A DNA stretch of 64,000 nt from Leguminivora glycinivorella (Eukaryota; Arthropoda; Insecta; Lepidoptera; Tortricidae): the NCBI RefSeq assembly GCF_023078275.1, contig NC_062983.1:7495001-7559000 (forward strand). The letters run 5' to 3'. The notes below the pieces were generated by a model. It saw only the letters and a list, made by a program, of their open reading frames with translations. It did not search any database and was not told the origin of the DNA. The translations under genes and the position numbers were made by a program. Numbering within the stretch: position 1 is the stretch's first letter; every line of letters begins with the position of its first letter. Below, one piece after another: positions 1-12,700 of this stretch.

Positions 1-448
1 ATCTTCGTGGAATCCAGTGATTAGCAGTGAAAACGTGAGAAAACTTCCCGTCCCATAATCGGATGTTAAGGCAATTTTAACCCTAGCGTAAAAGTGACTT
101 GATCAAGTGCGGGTAGTTCAAAAACTGACAGCTAGAAGATGTTGATACAACTCCCAGCCAGTTGTGACACGGACGTAATGTCATGTCCGAACGTCGGGTT
201 AAATATAAAACGTAAGTTTTACGCGATTAAGTCCCGTTTTAATTTAATAATATGAGTGAAGATCGTGTTAGTTTAAATCAATATATAGGTATTTGAATTG
301 ACATATTTCAATGTTCGTTGCTTTCCGTTGTTGGTTACAAAAACAATTGAATACTATAAATACGTTTTAAGCACGCTGTTTCTCTGCACTTGGACCACAC
401 GCTAATGTAGATGCTATCACCCCTCAGTTTACGGTTAGACACGAGTCC

Positions 449-494
449 TTTATCGACACTTTTATCGATAAGTCTATCGACACTTTTATCGACC
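449..494 (+). promoter_or_regulatory. Possible papilin promoter element (DRE-like motif)
   Basis: TATCGATA at 463-470 is the DRE core bound by DREF in insect promoters. It sits inside a short repeat of the phrase TATCGACACTTTTATCGA (about 451-491). It lies about 240 bases upstream of the proposed papilin ATG. No transcription start could be fixed and no TATA box stands out, so this is a candidate only. Confidence 0.3.
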
Positions 495-703
495 GTCAGT
501 CGGAGCCGAAAGTGTTCAAATTTTTCGTTTAAATACTACTATTTACCATTCGTTGAATAAAACTAAACTCTATTTTGAAAGCGATAATGTTGTTTGAAAC
601 TACAAATCTGGAACACAACAAGCATGTCATTATACTATTAAATGTCGTGTGTAAGTTTAGGATTTAAATAGACATTAATGTGTGTCTCTTTATTTATATT
701 ATT

Positions 704-720
704 ATGTTTGGAGGAATGAA
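704..720 (+). CDS. Ppn: Papilin exon 1 (start codon exon)
   Basis: ATG at 716 gives Met plus two bases before a consensus donor GTAAGT at 721. An in-frame ATG at 704 would add MFGG. An in-frame TAA lies at 665-667. The two leftover bases AA join the first A of exon 2 to make Lys, so the protein begins MKSLLLAAFVIS, a normal signal peptide. The upstream boundary of the 5' UTR is unknown. Start choice rests on phase match and the resulting signal peptide. Confidence 0.6.
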
Positions 721-3700
721 GTAAGTAATTATAGAGGTTTTAAATTCCCTTTAGGATGTAACTTGGGTTCCTGATCCGATGTAAATAACGTACTACTTAT
801 TTATTAGTCTCTGTGATTAATTACATAATTAGGTATACTTACAAAATGTAAATGTGAAAAGCACTTGGTTCAGTCACCAGCAATAATATACATACATACA
901 ATAATCGCCGCATCCCAAAAGGGGTACCTAAACACGGTTTTGCCATTTGTCTGGCCATACAGAGCCTCTCGCCTACGCCACAATTTAACCCATATCCCAT
1001 AGTCGTCACACACAGGATGTGACGTTTTATGTGACAAAAATTAATACCTGGTTTTATTTGTCTGAAAATTAAGAATAAGACAAATACACCTCTTAATTAA
1101 TGATAATTCTAATGAATTCTGTGCCTGGTTTAAGTTATCCACAAAAGGATTGCTAGCTGTATTTTTGCTTCCTTCAGAGAGTAACATAATTATTGTCGGT
1201 GGGTGTTTCTTGTAAAATTGGCTTTGTATGTTTTTCTGTTGGCATTTCGGACCTTTGAGGGGCGTTCGCGGAGCCGAAGCCAATACGTAGAGGTCCTTTC
1301 GACACTTTAATGAAATGTACTCGCAATAATCTTAAGTAGACTTCCTGTAGTATTGTAACTAATTTTTTTATATGTTGTTTCAGATCGCTGCTGTTGGCAG
1401 CCTTCGTTATAAGTAATTGTATCACATGGACCGCGTCCAGGCACTCCTACACACACAATGTAAGTAACTGAATTCCATCCCCCTTCCACGAATGTCCCTA
1501 AAACTCAGAATACTCAATCAAATTGATGTTGACTGTACACAATCTTCGTTTGCAACACGAAAAAATAGTACCTAATAGGGATGACGACTACATAAAAAAT
1601 GGCATTCTGTTTAGTCCGTCAGTTAGATCGTCCAAAAATACTGAACACCTATATTTCGCTTTTTCTAATTAATGAAAATATACAAAGATTCTAATTAACA
1701 CAAGTCAAATTATATTCTATTGAAAATATTTCAACTACGCGGGTACGCTGGTTCGATTCCAGCCTCAGGCACTGGAGGCCTTGGTCACTTTTTCATTCAT
1801 ATGTGTAATTTATTTCGGTTTTAAAATACATACAAAGATATAGAGCATCACTTCTAAGTAAAAGTTGTACCTAGGACAACCTAGACGTCACGCGCAACAT
1901 CAACGCACTGTACCGTCGTCATTTTTCGTTTAAGTGAAAAAAGAAAAAATACACTTCTAAAATGTTTTGATAATCTAACTGACGGACTAAATAATTCGTT
2001 TTTTTAGTCGTCTCGCCTATTCCGTACATATCAGAAAATGCAACGGACTAGGTGGGTAAGGTGGGTAATACTAAACTGAGCCACTCGTCACTAAGCTGAG
2101 AAAAGTTCAAACTTGGCAATCCTTGTTTCAAAGCAAATGCGATTATACCTACCATGTAAGAAAGCTTACCTATATTGTACTGTATGGACTTTAACAAGAC
2201 CGTTCAGGCTGTCAAGTAAGCACGTGTTGTTTGTTTGTGCCCGACATGACGTGCGCAGGATTGCATGATGCTATTCCTAATGTTAGTAATGTTAAACGAG
2301 CAAGCGTCTCAGAACCAATGGAAACTATGGAAAGTGAACCGAAGTCACATAACGCCTGATGTGTTTTACCAACTGCACTGAGAGAAATTTGCATTGTGAA
2401 TTTAACAAGTTCGACTTGTTGCGGTTTATCCGTTTGAATCAGCCAAACGTATGTTTAAAACAATATGTGTCAGGTTGTTTTTATAAAATTGACTTGTTGA
2501 CTCAAAGATATTGCCGATTCAAATGACAAGTAGCTTGTTGTTTGAACCAAAGAGCACGTAGGCGCTATTTTAACCAAAAAACTTGTTGAACGAACAAGAA
2601 AACTGGTTGTATTTTCTCTCAGTGTGGAGATCCTATAAATGTCTCATGGGCCCAAACGCTGCAGCTGAAGCCAAAAGAACCGTGTTTGTCCTGAACTAAC
2701 CATTTTGGCTCAGTGATCGAAAGTGAATTTTGGCCTCCGAAACGAGAGATCGCCACCTGTCCCGAACCTGCGTAGCCTCTTGCCAGTCACTGACTTGATG
2801 CCGACGCAGATCCGCCACCACACTGTCCTCCCAGTCATACCTTTGTCCTATTGAAAGAAAATGTACAGCAGACGCGCTCACAATCCGGCCTCGCTTAATA
2901 CCGTTATCGTATCAAACGTAGATCCTATCTTATACTTATAAGTAGGTACTTATCTTTCTTCTTCAAAATCATCTCCTTCGCATTTATCCCGAGTCTGTAA
3001 GCGTTCGTAATAGCGGCTCATCTGAATGTCAGCGGCGTCAGCGCACAACGGCCGGCCGTGACTGCCGCCTTGACCGTGCCGGCGCGACGGCCCAATGATG
3101 ATTACAAACTTTCCGGTTTCAGTGTTCGTTCTGTTCTGAATGAAAACATGCAGATAACAAATAAAAAAATAAATTTCAAAATGGATTTTCCAATTAGGTG
3201 ACAATTTAGTAATTGACTAAGGTTCCCCCCCCCACATCTATATTCCTATTTTGTAAACAAAGGTGTGGCCGGTGCTATAAAAAAAATTGCACCATTCGAG
3301 GTATTAAAATTGCCGATATCCTACAAGTTTATTAAAAATCTTTACATATTCCATTACACAAATAATGACTCTGTTTAAACGAAAATAAATTTCAACACAA
3401 AACGTTTTGGTATATTTATTGAAATTAAAAAGTTTTTGTCGGATAGTATCATTAGTATCACTGTGGAAATGTACCTAGGCGACCAAGTAGCGGGCCGCTA
3501 AACATTATTTTTCAGCAACTTTCGAGATTATGTGGTAGTAAATTTTAATGGCTAATTAAAACCGTTTTCAGATACGATGGTGCATAATAAGGTGTTTATA
3601 AATTTAATTATTGGTTTTGTAAGTATCTGCACAGAATATATAATAGTACAAGTATCTGATAATGACAGAACTTCGTAATTTTGGACCGATTTTTATTTTG

Positions 3701-6700
3701 ACTTGCATGGGATCATAAAAATATAACAGTCATCGTGTTCGATCGATTCACGATTTTAAGTGTGTAATTGGCTTCGTGCGAAGTGCATGGAGGGGGTAAG
3801 CAAAGCGATCGCAGTGCTTGCGGTGGTCAAAATCGACACTGATTGTGGTTGTCATCTATCAAAACTCATAAAATATAATATATTGTGTAATGTTTGATAT
3901 GGGGCATCAATGTTGTTTCGTTGTTAATTGTAAAAATAATGGCATAAATAGTCGTTGCACGTTCTATGCGTTTCTTAGAGCACACTGGAAATTGGATCAA
4001 AGAACTAAATGGATAGCTACGGTGAAAAGAAAACGTAAGTGACATGTCAAAACAAAACATTATAATAAATTATATTTAAGCTTTATTTACCTAATATTGT
4101 TCGATACGCTGTTACTATTTTTCCTACCGTAAAAGATTATGCTTAAAGATTCAGGCCTAGCTTGGGAATAGGCCCGTGTCGGATATTTCTGCGGCCGCGG
4201 ACATGACTAGGTACTTACGTTTTGATTTGTTTTATATGGCATTAACGGGACGGAGGTTTAGCGAATACCATATCACTAGCTCGAAGAACTTGTACCATTA
4301 CTCCTATGTTCTTCAAGATTCCTTATATGCCCTGCCAGCAGCACTTTATTGACTCTTTCTGTAGTCTGGGGTTGGAAGTTTATACCGTGAGTAATGCTTT
4401 GGAAACTGATTTTTGGTATTATATCTATGTCTTTATAATCTATCTACCTAAATTACACTTGAAATAGTAGCTCTTGTTATTCGATTTATTTAAAATTAAC
4501 GAAAAATCGTTAAAATATAATGTTTGTTTACATGTCATTTTTTGACATTTTCCACTTCAAGTTCACATGGTAGTGAGCGTAATTGTCGTGCACGTAGCCA
4601 CTCATTAAAAGTGTGTGGTGTTTTTCTGTAGGCCCTTAATTTAAGACTTGGGATGCACGTGTTACTTTGACAGTGACAGCAGTTTGTTTACGTTTATTCC
4701 ATTCAATTCGTAATGGGAATATAGCGTCTCGCGAGCGTCGCTCTGGGCCAACTGTATGGGCAAAGCCTGGAAAAAGACGCCGCGTCGACGCGTCTTTTTC
4801 CATACAGTTGGCCCGACGCTACGCTCGCGAGACGCTAGATGTGGGGGAACCCTTAGCCAGTTTGACGACTGTTCGTTACGATAACAAAACGCTTGATGTC
4901 TCACTCTCTTCCATATTAATTTGACAAACGGATGAATAGATGTAATTTTAGCTAGGTTTGCTAGCTACGATTCATAGCGTTTAATATGTCACTATATGTA
5001 AATTGTGGCGTAGGCGAGAGGCTGGCAACCTGTCACTGCAATGTCACAGTTTCGTTTTCTTTCAACCCCTTATTTGCCAAGAGTGGCACTGAATCATTAG
5101 TAGTTCCATGTGCTCTCCCTACCCCTTTATGGGATACAGGCGTGATTGTATGTATGTATGTATGTATATGTAAATAAATAGATATTCTTATCCCTAACCA
5201 CTGGAGCAAACCATATTCAACACAACAAAGAGGGTTACGTTTGTTTTACGTTCCCATTTGCATAGTTCGTCACAAAAACAAGGTGGACGCTTCTCAAATC
5301 GGCTTTTAAAGTCTCAAATCACCATGTACAGTCAACCAATTGAACCCTCATCTATCGTTATAAATCACTCTTACTGCTTGTCATTTTGACATTATCATCT
5401 TGTTTATAACATTTGTTTATAACTTATGTAGCTTTATTACCCATCGTCAGTAGCCTCATACTTTCTCTTTACACTAATCTCCCTTAATGAAGTTCTTACA
5501 ACGGCTTATATGCCGACAGATTCGTAAGAGTTTTGTAAATCACAAAACACGCCGCGCACCTAATTAGTTATCTTTGGATACAACTTTAAAGGGATAAACA
5601 GTACAGAGTAGGTAGATATAACAGAATGTCCATTTGACCCACTTAACACAGGAAATTAAGATTATAGGCTATACAGTTTTTTGTAGACCCGTTATTAACC
5701 CCGACTCAAAAACGACGGGGTGTTATAAGTTTGACGTGTCTGTCTGTCTGTCTGTGCATCGTAGCTCCCGAACGGATAAACCGATTTAGATTTAGTTTTT
5801 GTGTTTGAAAGCTGAGTTAGTCGGGAGTGTTCTTAGCCATGTTTCACAAAAATCGGTCCACTATGTCGGGGTTTTTTTCAAAATTTTTGTATTTTTAGAA
5901 GTACATTCCTGGGAGTAATTTAAGATAATTACTGAAAGACATCGGTACTCTAATTAATTCCGTTTTTTAAGAAAATCTATTTGTATTGTGGTGACCGGTT
6001 AAGAATTTCAACACCACCCTTTTAGGGGCTCAAATAGATAATGGATGTCATAGAAGTTGACTGTAGTATATAGGTTCAAGCGTGATGTGGGCGGTGGGCT
6101 GGCTACCTGATACGGCAATATATTGATTTAAAGTTCGGGCCAAATATAAATGTAAGTGTTTACGCAATTAAGTCCCGTTTAGTTCTAAAATTGTGATACT
6201 GCAATATTAGTAATATTTTCCAATTTAGCTGAAACTTCAGTAGAGAGTTTTAAGTTTTCTGCCTACCCCTTTAGGGCAATTCATGGGTTTGAACTGTTTG
6301 AGATTGTAGGAACATTTGCCTCGGAGCAGTTTGGTATTTGAATTGAAATACCCGCTATCATATATTTTTCCTTCAACGTGTGACTAATTACATATTCATT
6401 CCAGTCACCCTTTGGTCCCAAATCTTATAAACTTATAATAAACTTGCCACTTTCGAAACCGGGCTCTACGCGGCGCTACGACATTTTCGCTACATACGGG
6501 GAAACCCATGTAATCGGCTACGCTTCTACGAGCGGTGTGCCCGACAGTCGGGTTCTTGGTAGCGAAAGTGTTAAGCAATCAACATACACTCCCGAAGTAC
6601 AAGTACCTACAGTCAGCTAGTCAGGGTACCTAGCCAAATGCACAAACGCTTACAATAACATCGTTATCGTAGCTAGCTATTTCTATCGCTCTTTCGTATC

Positions 6701-9700
6701 GACGCGACAGAGCCAGACTGTGCTTCGATCGGCGTCTAGCGGCAACGATTGTCATTTCGGCTAGGCCGGCCGAGGTAATAAATAAGATTAAATTTGCTTT
6801 CGGTTTCGACATGCGCGTGCGTCGGTAAGATTGAACATTTGGACGGCCAGCGTGAGACCATGTGAACATCGCTTGATTATGTAGGGTTGGCTATCACGGC
6901 TTCTTTATTCGGGTAAAAAGAAAATGATAATTAAGTACTTTCTATCAAATAATAAAACAAAGTATTTGTTTTTATAGGTATATCCGATATGGAGGATATT
7001 CGTTTAAAAACTAAGTCAGTACATCTGGCTTCACAAAAAAGTGTAAATATTACAGAAAATAACAATGTTATGTCAAGTACCTCGTCAACGGATCATCTTA
7101 ATTGTGTCATGGGCTATTTTTGAATCACTCCCTTGCCTAAAACGTGACAACCCTAATGACAACTGAATAGTCTGTGAACAGCTATGAATGTAATCTAATC
7201 AGAGATGGCGCTACGATTGATGGGAGCATTCCACCGCGTCAGTAGATCTCCCTGAACACTTCCTTAATTAATAATAAACCATATCGTGAAAACCTTAGTG
7301 ATAAGTGAAAAGTAAGCCTGTGAACAGCTATAAGTACAGTCAGCTGACTGTACATCTAATCCGGCGGGCAATTATGGTCGCGCGATAAATGATAAAACAT
7401 CTGGCCGTCCCTATCGCACTTACTAATAGTGCGATATTTTATCGCCTGATATTTTATCGTCTATCGCGCGACCATGCTACCCGTGCAGGGAAGGTGCTAC
7501 GACTGGTACGATCGATGAGAGTATTCCACCGCGTCAGTAGGTCATCCTGTGTATTATATAATCTTTATAATACTTACAAACTAAACCATATCGTGACAAC
7601 CCTAGTGACAAGTGAAGAGTACGCCTGTGAACAGGCATACATCTAATCAGGGATGGCGCTACGATTAATGGGAGCATTCCACCGCGTCAATATGTCATCC
7701 TGTCCTTAAGTATGTACAATATTAGAATATTTCGGGATTCTTTCTTACCTAAAACTGAGTCGTATCGTGATCGTGACAACCCTAGTTCAAGTGAAGAGTA
7801 AGCCTGTGAACAGCCATACATCTAATCAGGGATGGCGCTACGATTGATGGGAGCATTCCGACTGGCAACGTGACGGCGGGTCATCCTGTTTAATGGAGCA
7901 CTTATTTTGAGTAACTTCCTTTCCTTAAAACTACATATACCTACTAGTAACGACCCTGGTGAAAAGTGACGTGCCGACGAGATTATAAAGCCTGTAAACA
8001 GACATAAAATTAATGACGCTTTTATAAATAAATAAGTAAGTAATGTGGCTGTCAATGTGTAACTAAACCTCCCGCTCACCTTACTTATTTACTTACTTAC
8101 TCGACTAATCAACAGTATAGCTAACCCCCCTTTAAATATACCCCGTAAATTTGGCCTTGTGATCGTCTAGCGTGAATAAGTAGAACCCTTCGATGTGATC
8201 CGCAATAACCCAGATCCTTTAATGAGTATCAGCTGTATTTTTGACTAATTTTTAAAATTTTATTTATTTATATTTTGAAGAAGAATAAGGGTTATTGTAG
8301 CATAATAATATAGTGTTATAGAAGAGTATTTTATCAGATTTAGGCCTAGAAAGTTACATGTGAGAAAATTAATGACGTGATGAAGAAAATTTTAGAATAG
8401 AAGTTAGTGAGTGAAACATACATGAAATAAATATTAAAAAATATTTTGGTAATCATCGGCTACGCCTTATTAGTGGATTCGAGTTGCAGGACTGCCTTGC
8501 GTTGCCGTCTGAATCCCCTAACCTGATCAAACCACTTTATCAGGCATCCTAAGCAAGTAAGCCTGAAGGGCTATCTATCTACGAACTAACCCCCTTTTTT
8601 TATTTTGTTTCTTTTCCCTAGCTAAACCCCCCTTTTCCCCATTACTGCTAATAGACCATAACTTCTCGATCTTTCTAATGTTTTATCGAAACACCGAGCA
8701 GTTGCTAACTTTTATAAGAACTAAGTCTACTAACTTTTCTAAGCTTTTGACTTTCCATCAGTGGACGGCGCTCGCATGCCACTGGGCCCTATAACAAACC
8801 TATGCTTTTTATTCCAAAGAATAGTTTGTTTCCCTAACCATCTTGATAGAATTTACCTTTAAAACCAGTTAGCAACACTAAGTGTCCCGCAGCCACACCG
8901 AAAGATCAGAAATTGCTACCACAATTATTAATTTCACTCAGATAAATTAAGTAATAAGAGATTTTATAAATTACCAGTTCTACCACTTATTTTAAGATAG
9001 TAAACACCACATTTAAAGTCCATTTAAACCATATAAATAGTAGTAGTTAAATTATTTCTCCACAATACACGTTGACCAATTATATTCCAAGACCAATCAT
9101 AAAAGAACTCTACTTTTATAGAAATAGTGTGTGACTCTACCCTATTCCTATCGTTTTCCCTATTCTAGCATATCTGAAACACAGACCGTCACTTACCATA
9201 GATCTTGTGTTCAAAATATGCACAAGTGTATCCCTACCATAAGCTGTACAGTTCAGCCAGCGAAGCTGAGATAGGCAACCTATAGGCTTGTGTTCTTATC
9301 CCCCCCTCTGCTCTTGCCCGCGGGCTAGGGTAGCAGAGAGTAGATCGCCCTATCCGTGTATATATCCAGTATTCTAGGACACACCAGTACCAGCCACATG
9401 GGAGACCCAGCTGCGATCAACTTTACTTAGATGTGGATCGATCACAACCGAAATCCCCAGCGACCAACGCCAGCATGGACTAGAACACCGAGTAAATAAA
9501 TATAAATATATATATGACCCCAGCCTCAAATACTGCCGACTTCTGTGAGCAAGGATTACTCCTAATGTCTTTCGTCAATCGTGAAAGTCCTCACTTCCAT
9601 CTAACAGTTGGACTCTTTGAGACCGGTGAGAAAATACGCTTTTGTAAGTATAGAAAAGCGCCCAAGCCCTCCACTTGGAACAAAAAGACCCCTAAACGCC

Positions 9701-12700
9701 TTATGTTTAACAGCCGCAAGGTATAAAGCGCTTAGCCGGACAACAGTCTGTCACAAACAATGATCTGGCTTACAACTTTCACAAAATAACCCCATAGAAA
9801 ATTACTAAATTCAATTTTACTGACCAACTAAACAAACGAATGAAGTTTCCTTTACGTGCTATAATCTAAGCTTAGTTTTGCAAGAATTTCTCCCTACAAA
9901 ACCAAACACAGACTTATCTCCAAGCACCAGCCATACATCGACCCAGTCTTTGTATTGCTTGACGGCACTCACGAAACAAAGCACAGAAAACTTCACTATA
10001 CACATTAATTTAAATGTAACACTACACTATAAATAGAACACTAAAATAAACCCACAACTGACGGTAAAGCAATTCTACCACAGGTCTAAGTTCAACTGTA
10101 CGACGATATTGTCCCCGCACAATCAAACAGAGACACAATTTCAAAGTTTACAATCACTTAGAATAATTTCCAAGTAAAAACAAACAAAGAAACAATAGCA
10201 GAACAACTTCATTCACCAGTATAACACACGAAAGCCAGAGACACTGTTAGTCTTGTAGATATTTTAAGAATGACGCGCGTCGGCTCGCTCCGACCCTTTT
10301 ATAGATTCAAAATGAGCGACAAAAAGGCTACAAAAGGGCTACAAAACGGCTACAAAACGGCTACAAAACGGCTACAAAACGGCTACAAAAGGGCTACAAA
10401 AGGGCTACAAAACGGCTACAAAACGGCTACAAAAGGGCTACAAAAGAGCTACAAAGAGGCTACAAAAGGGCTACAAAACGGCTACAAAAGGGCTACAAAA
10501 GAGCTACAAAGAGGCTACAAAAGGGCTACAAAAAGGCTACAAAAGGGCTACAAAACGGCTACAAAACGGCTACAAAAGAGCGACTGGCGACAAAAGAGCT
10601 ACAAAAAGGCGACTGGCGGCAAATTACAATGGATAGCCGCTAAATTACACTTATAAGAAAAAAGTCGTAACTGTTTTGTTTACTAAGTCGTACGCCTTAG
10701 GCATTAATGTCCAAGACAGCTCAGCACGTACGTTTTACTTCTCAATAGTAACATCTGCATGATTGCACGTGTTTTAGAGTGAGACAGAGCTATTGATATT
10801 GATTCCTATCTCATCCAGTAGTGGAACATTCCGTAAATCGATAAATATTTTTACGTAAATATTATTTTGTGAAAGATTGTTTAAATCAATTTAGTAAGTA
10901 ACTTCGCAATGAAAGATCACATTTGCTCCTAATTGTTACATTGAATGATATATTCAGAAAGCATAATAATCAATATTAGTGATTATTACCTTTCTGACTT
11001 GTAATTGGAACCAAGACGCAATATCGGAACGCCATTCGTTTGTCAGATCAGATTGTCAATGTCAACAATCCATCCATGTGAATATAGTTTGTAAATAAGC
11101 TTTTTCCAATAAGTTGGGCATCGAATAATAGTGAATTTTATGAGTGATGACGTAACTAAACATGTGATTAAGCATCACAGATATTATTTGTTAAAATACT
11201 CAATGAAATCCCGAAGGAAATATGCACCAAAAAGTTGGTCAAGGAAAAGTTGATTTGCCGTAAGTTTTATATGTAAAAACAAGTCCATTTCCTAGTCATA
11301 GACGCTTGTTCTGTTACAACTCGCCCCCAGATTGGATTTCTTTTATAAAATACAAAGTGGTTTGTAAAAAAATCCAATCTCACTTAGCAAAAGAAGCAAT
11401 AAAATTGAATAAAAGAAAAATATCTCTAGATCAGTCGGAAATTTCCCCCCATTTCTAATCGTGTGGTGTGTATTCCAATACTATGCGACTGCTAGCGACT
11501 CAGTTTTGAAATCAGCTCATCAGAATCTCGACAATGAACCATGATAACTCCTTTCTCAGAGTCCACGCACCGCCAGGGATATCAGGTTGTGAATCTGATA
11601 GGTCCTACTAACCCGTTCTTGCTAGCTCGTTCCCCGGTCGCGGCGAATATTCATTCCATCCACACTGTTGGACCGGAATAATTATCGTAATAATTTCAAC
11701 GAGTTCACAATAACTTCCCACGCAATTACGAAGAAACCTTTAGAGCTCTCATTATAAGTCCAGAGCCTTCAATCTCCATTGTCGGAACTCAAACCAATTT
11801 CTCTACCTAATCACTCCAGCCACATGTTTTGGCGCATGTCTCATACTTGAATAAAATATACTGACTTAAGATCTGTTTGGATGTGTTTTTTTTTTTTTTA
11901 TAAAACAAACCTTAAATGACATAAGCATGTACCTCAACTCGGTACCATATCATGATCAAATGAAGAAATGATTTGATGATACTAAACTTCACATATTTGA
12001 ACACATAACAAGGAAACAAATATTGATAAGAGCCTCGTTCTCACTAGACGATATTGGCCCTTAAATATGTCGATTGTCAAATACATCCCATTCAAGATGA
12101 GGTGTGTGGTTTTAGTATGGGTCTTATTACCTTGTAGAGTGAGTAGCCACGAAAAACTACCCTTGAAATGGGTCGAATCCAAATGGATTTTAACCTAACC
12201 GATAAGCTTTTTATGGCTAATGTGTTCCCAAAATTCCCCCCCCTTGTTTGTTCCCGCAAATTCCGACCAAACTAGTTTTGACCACTTTCCAGCGCTGTCT
12301 GTCTGTATCAATCCACTCATTCCACAAAATAAAACATTCGAGACACTCTTTCATATCTTACATCCGTCATATCCAGCCATTCAATCTATCAAACATTCAT
12401 ACATCTATAAGCATTCATCACCTCTAACTTATACACATACACTCGTTCATTCCTCCTCAATTACGCTTTCATTCGATTGCTTACAGAAAGCCAGCGCTTT
12501 TAAAAGTAATCAAAATAAATAATAAAAATGAAAATAAAATTCTATAATAACTTCAAAAATTCACGTATCCCATTTTACCCCACTCTACCCTGACTCGAGG
12601 CAAAGAAAATTTCAATTTATTTATAATAGGTTTCATTTTATACATCTATATTTCATTTTTACAAAGTATTTATTAACCGCAAGAAATTTGACAATGTGTG

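Noticed and set aside
9514..9726. 70-codon frame in each LTR
   Set aside because: No family similarity recognised, no coding signal, and TATATA-like sequence just before it is common in such AT-rich DNA.
10270..10656. 128-codon open frame rich in KGLQNGYKTATK repeats (also at 22464-22850)
   Set aside because: It is the translation of an 11-bp minisatellite, whose unit length lets many frames stay open. No start context or family supports a protein.
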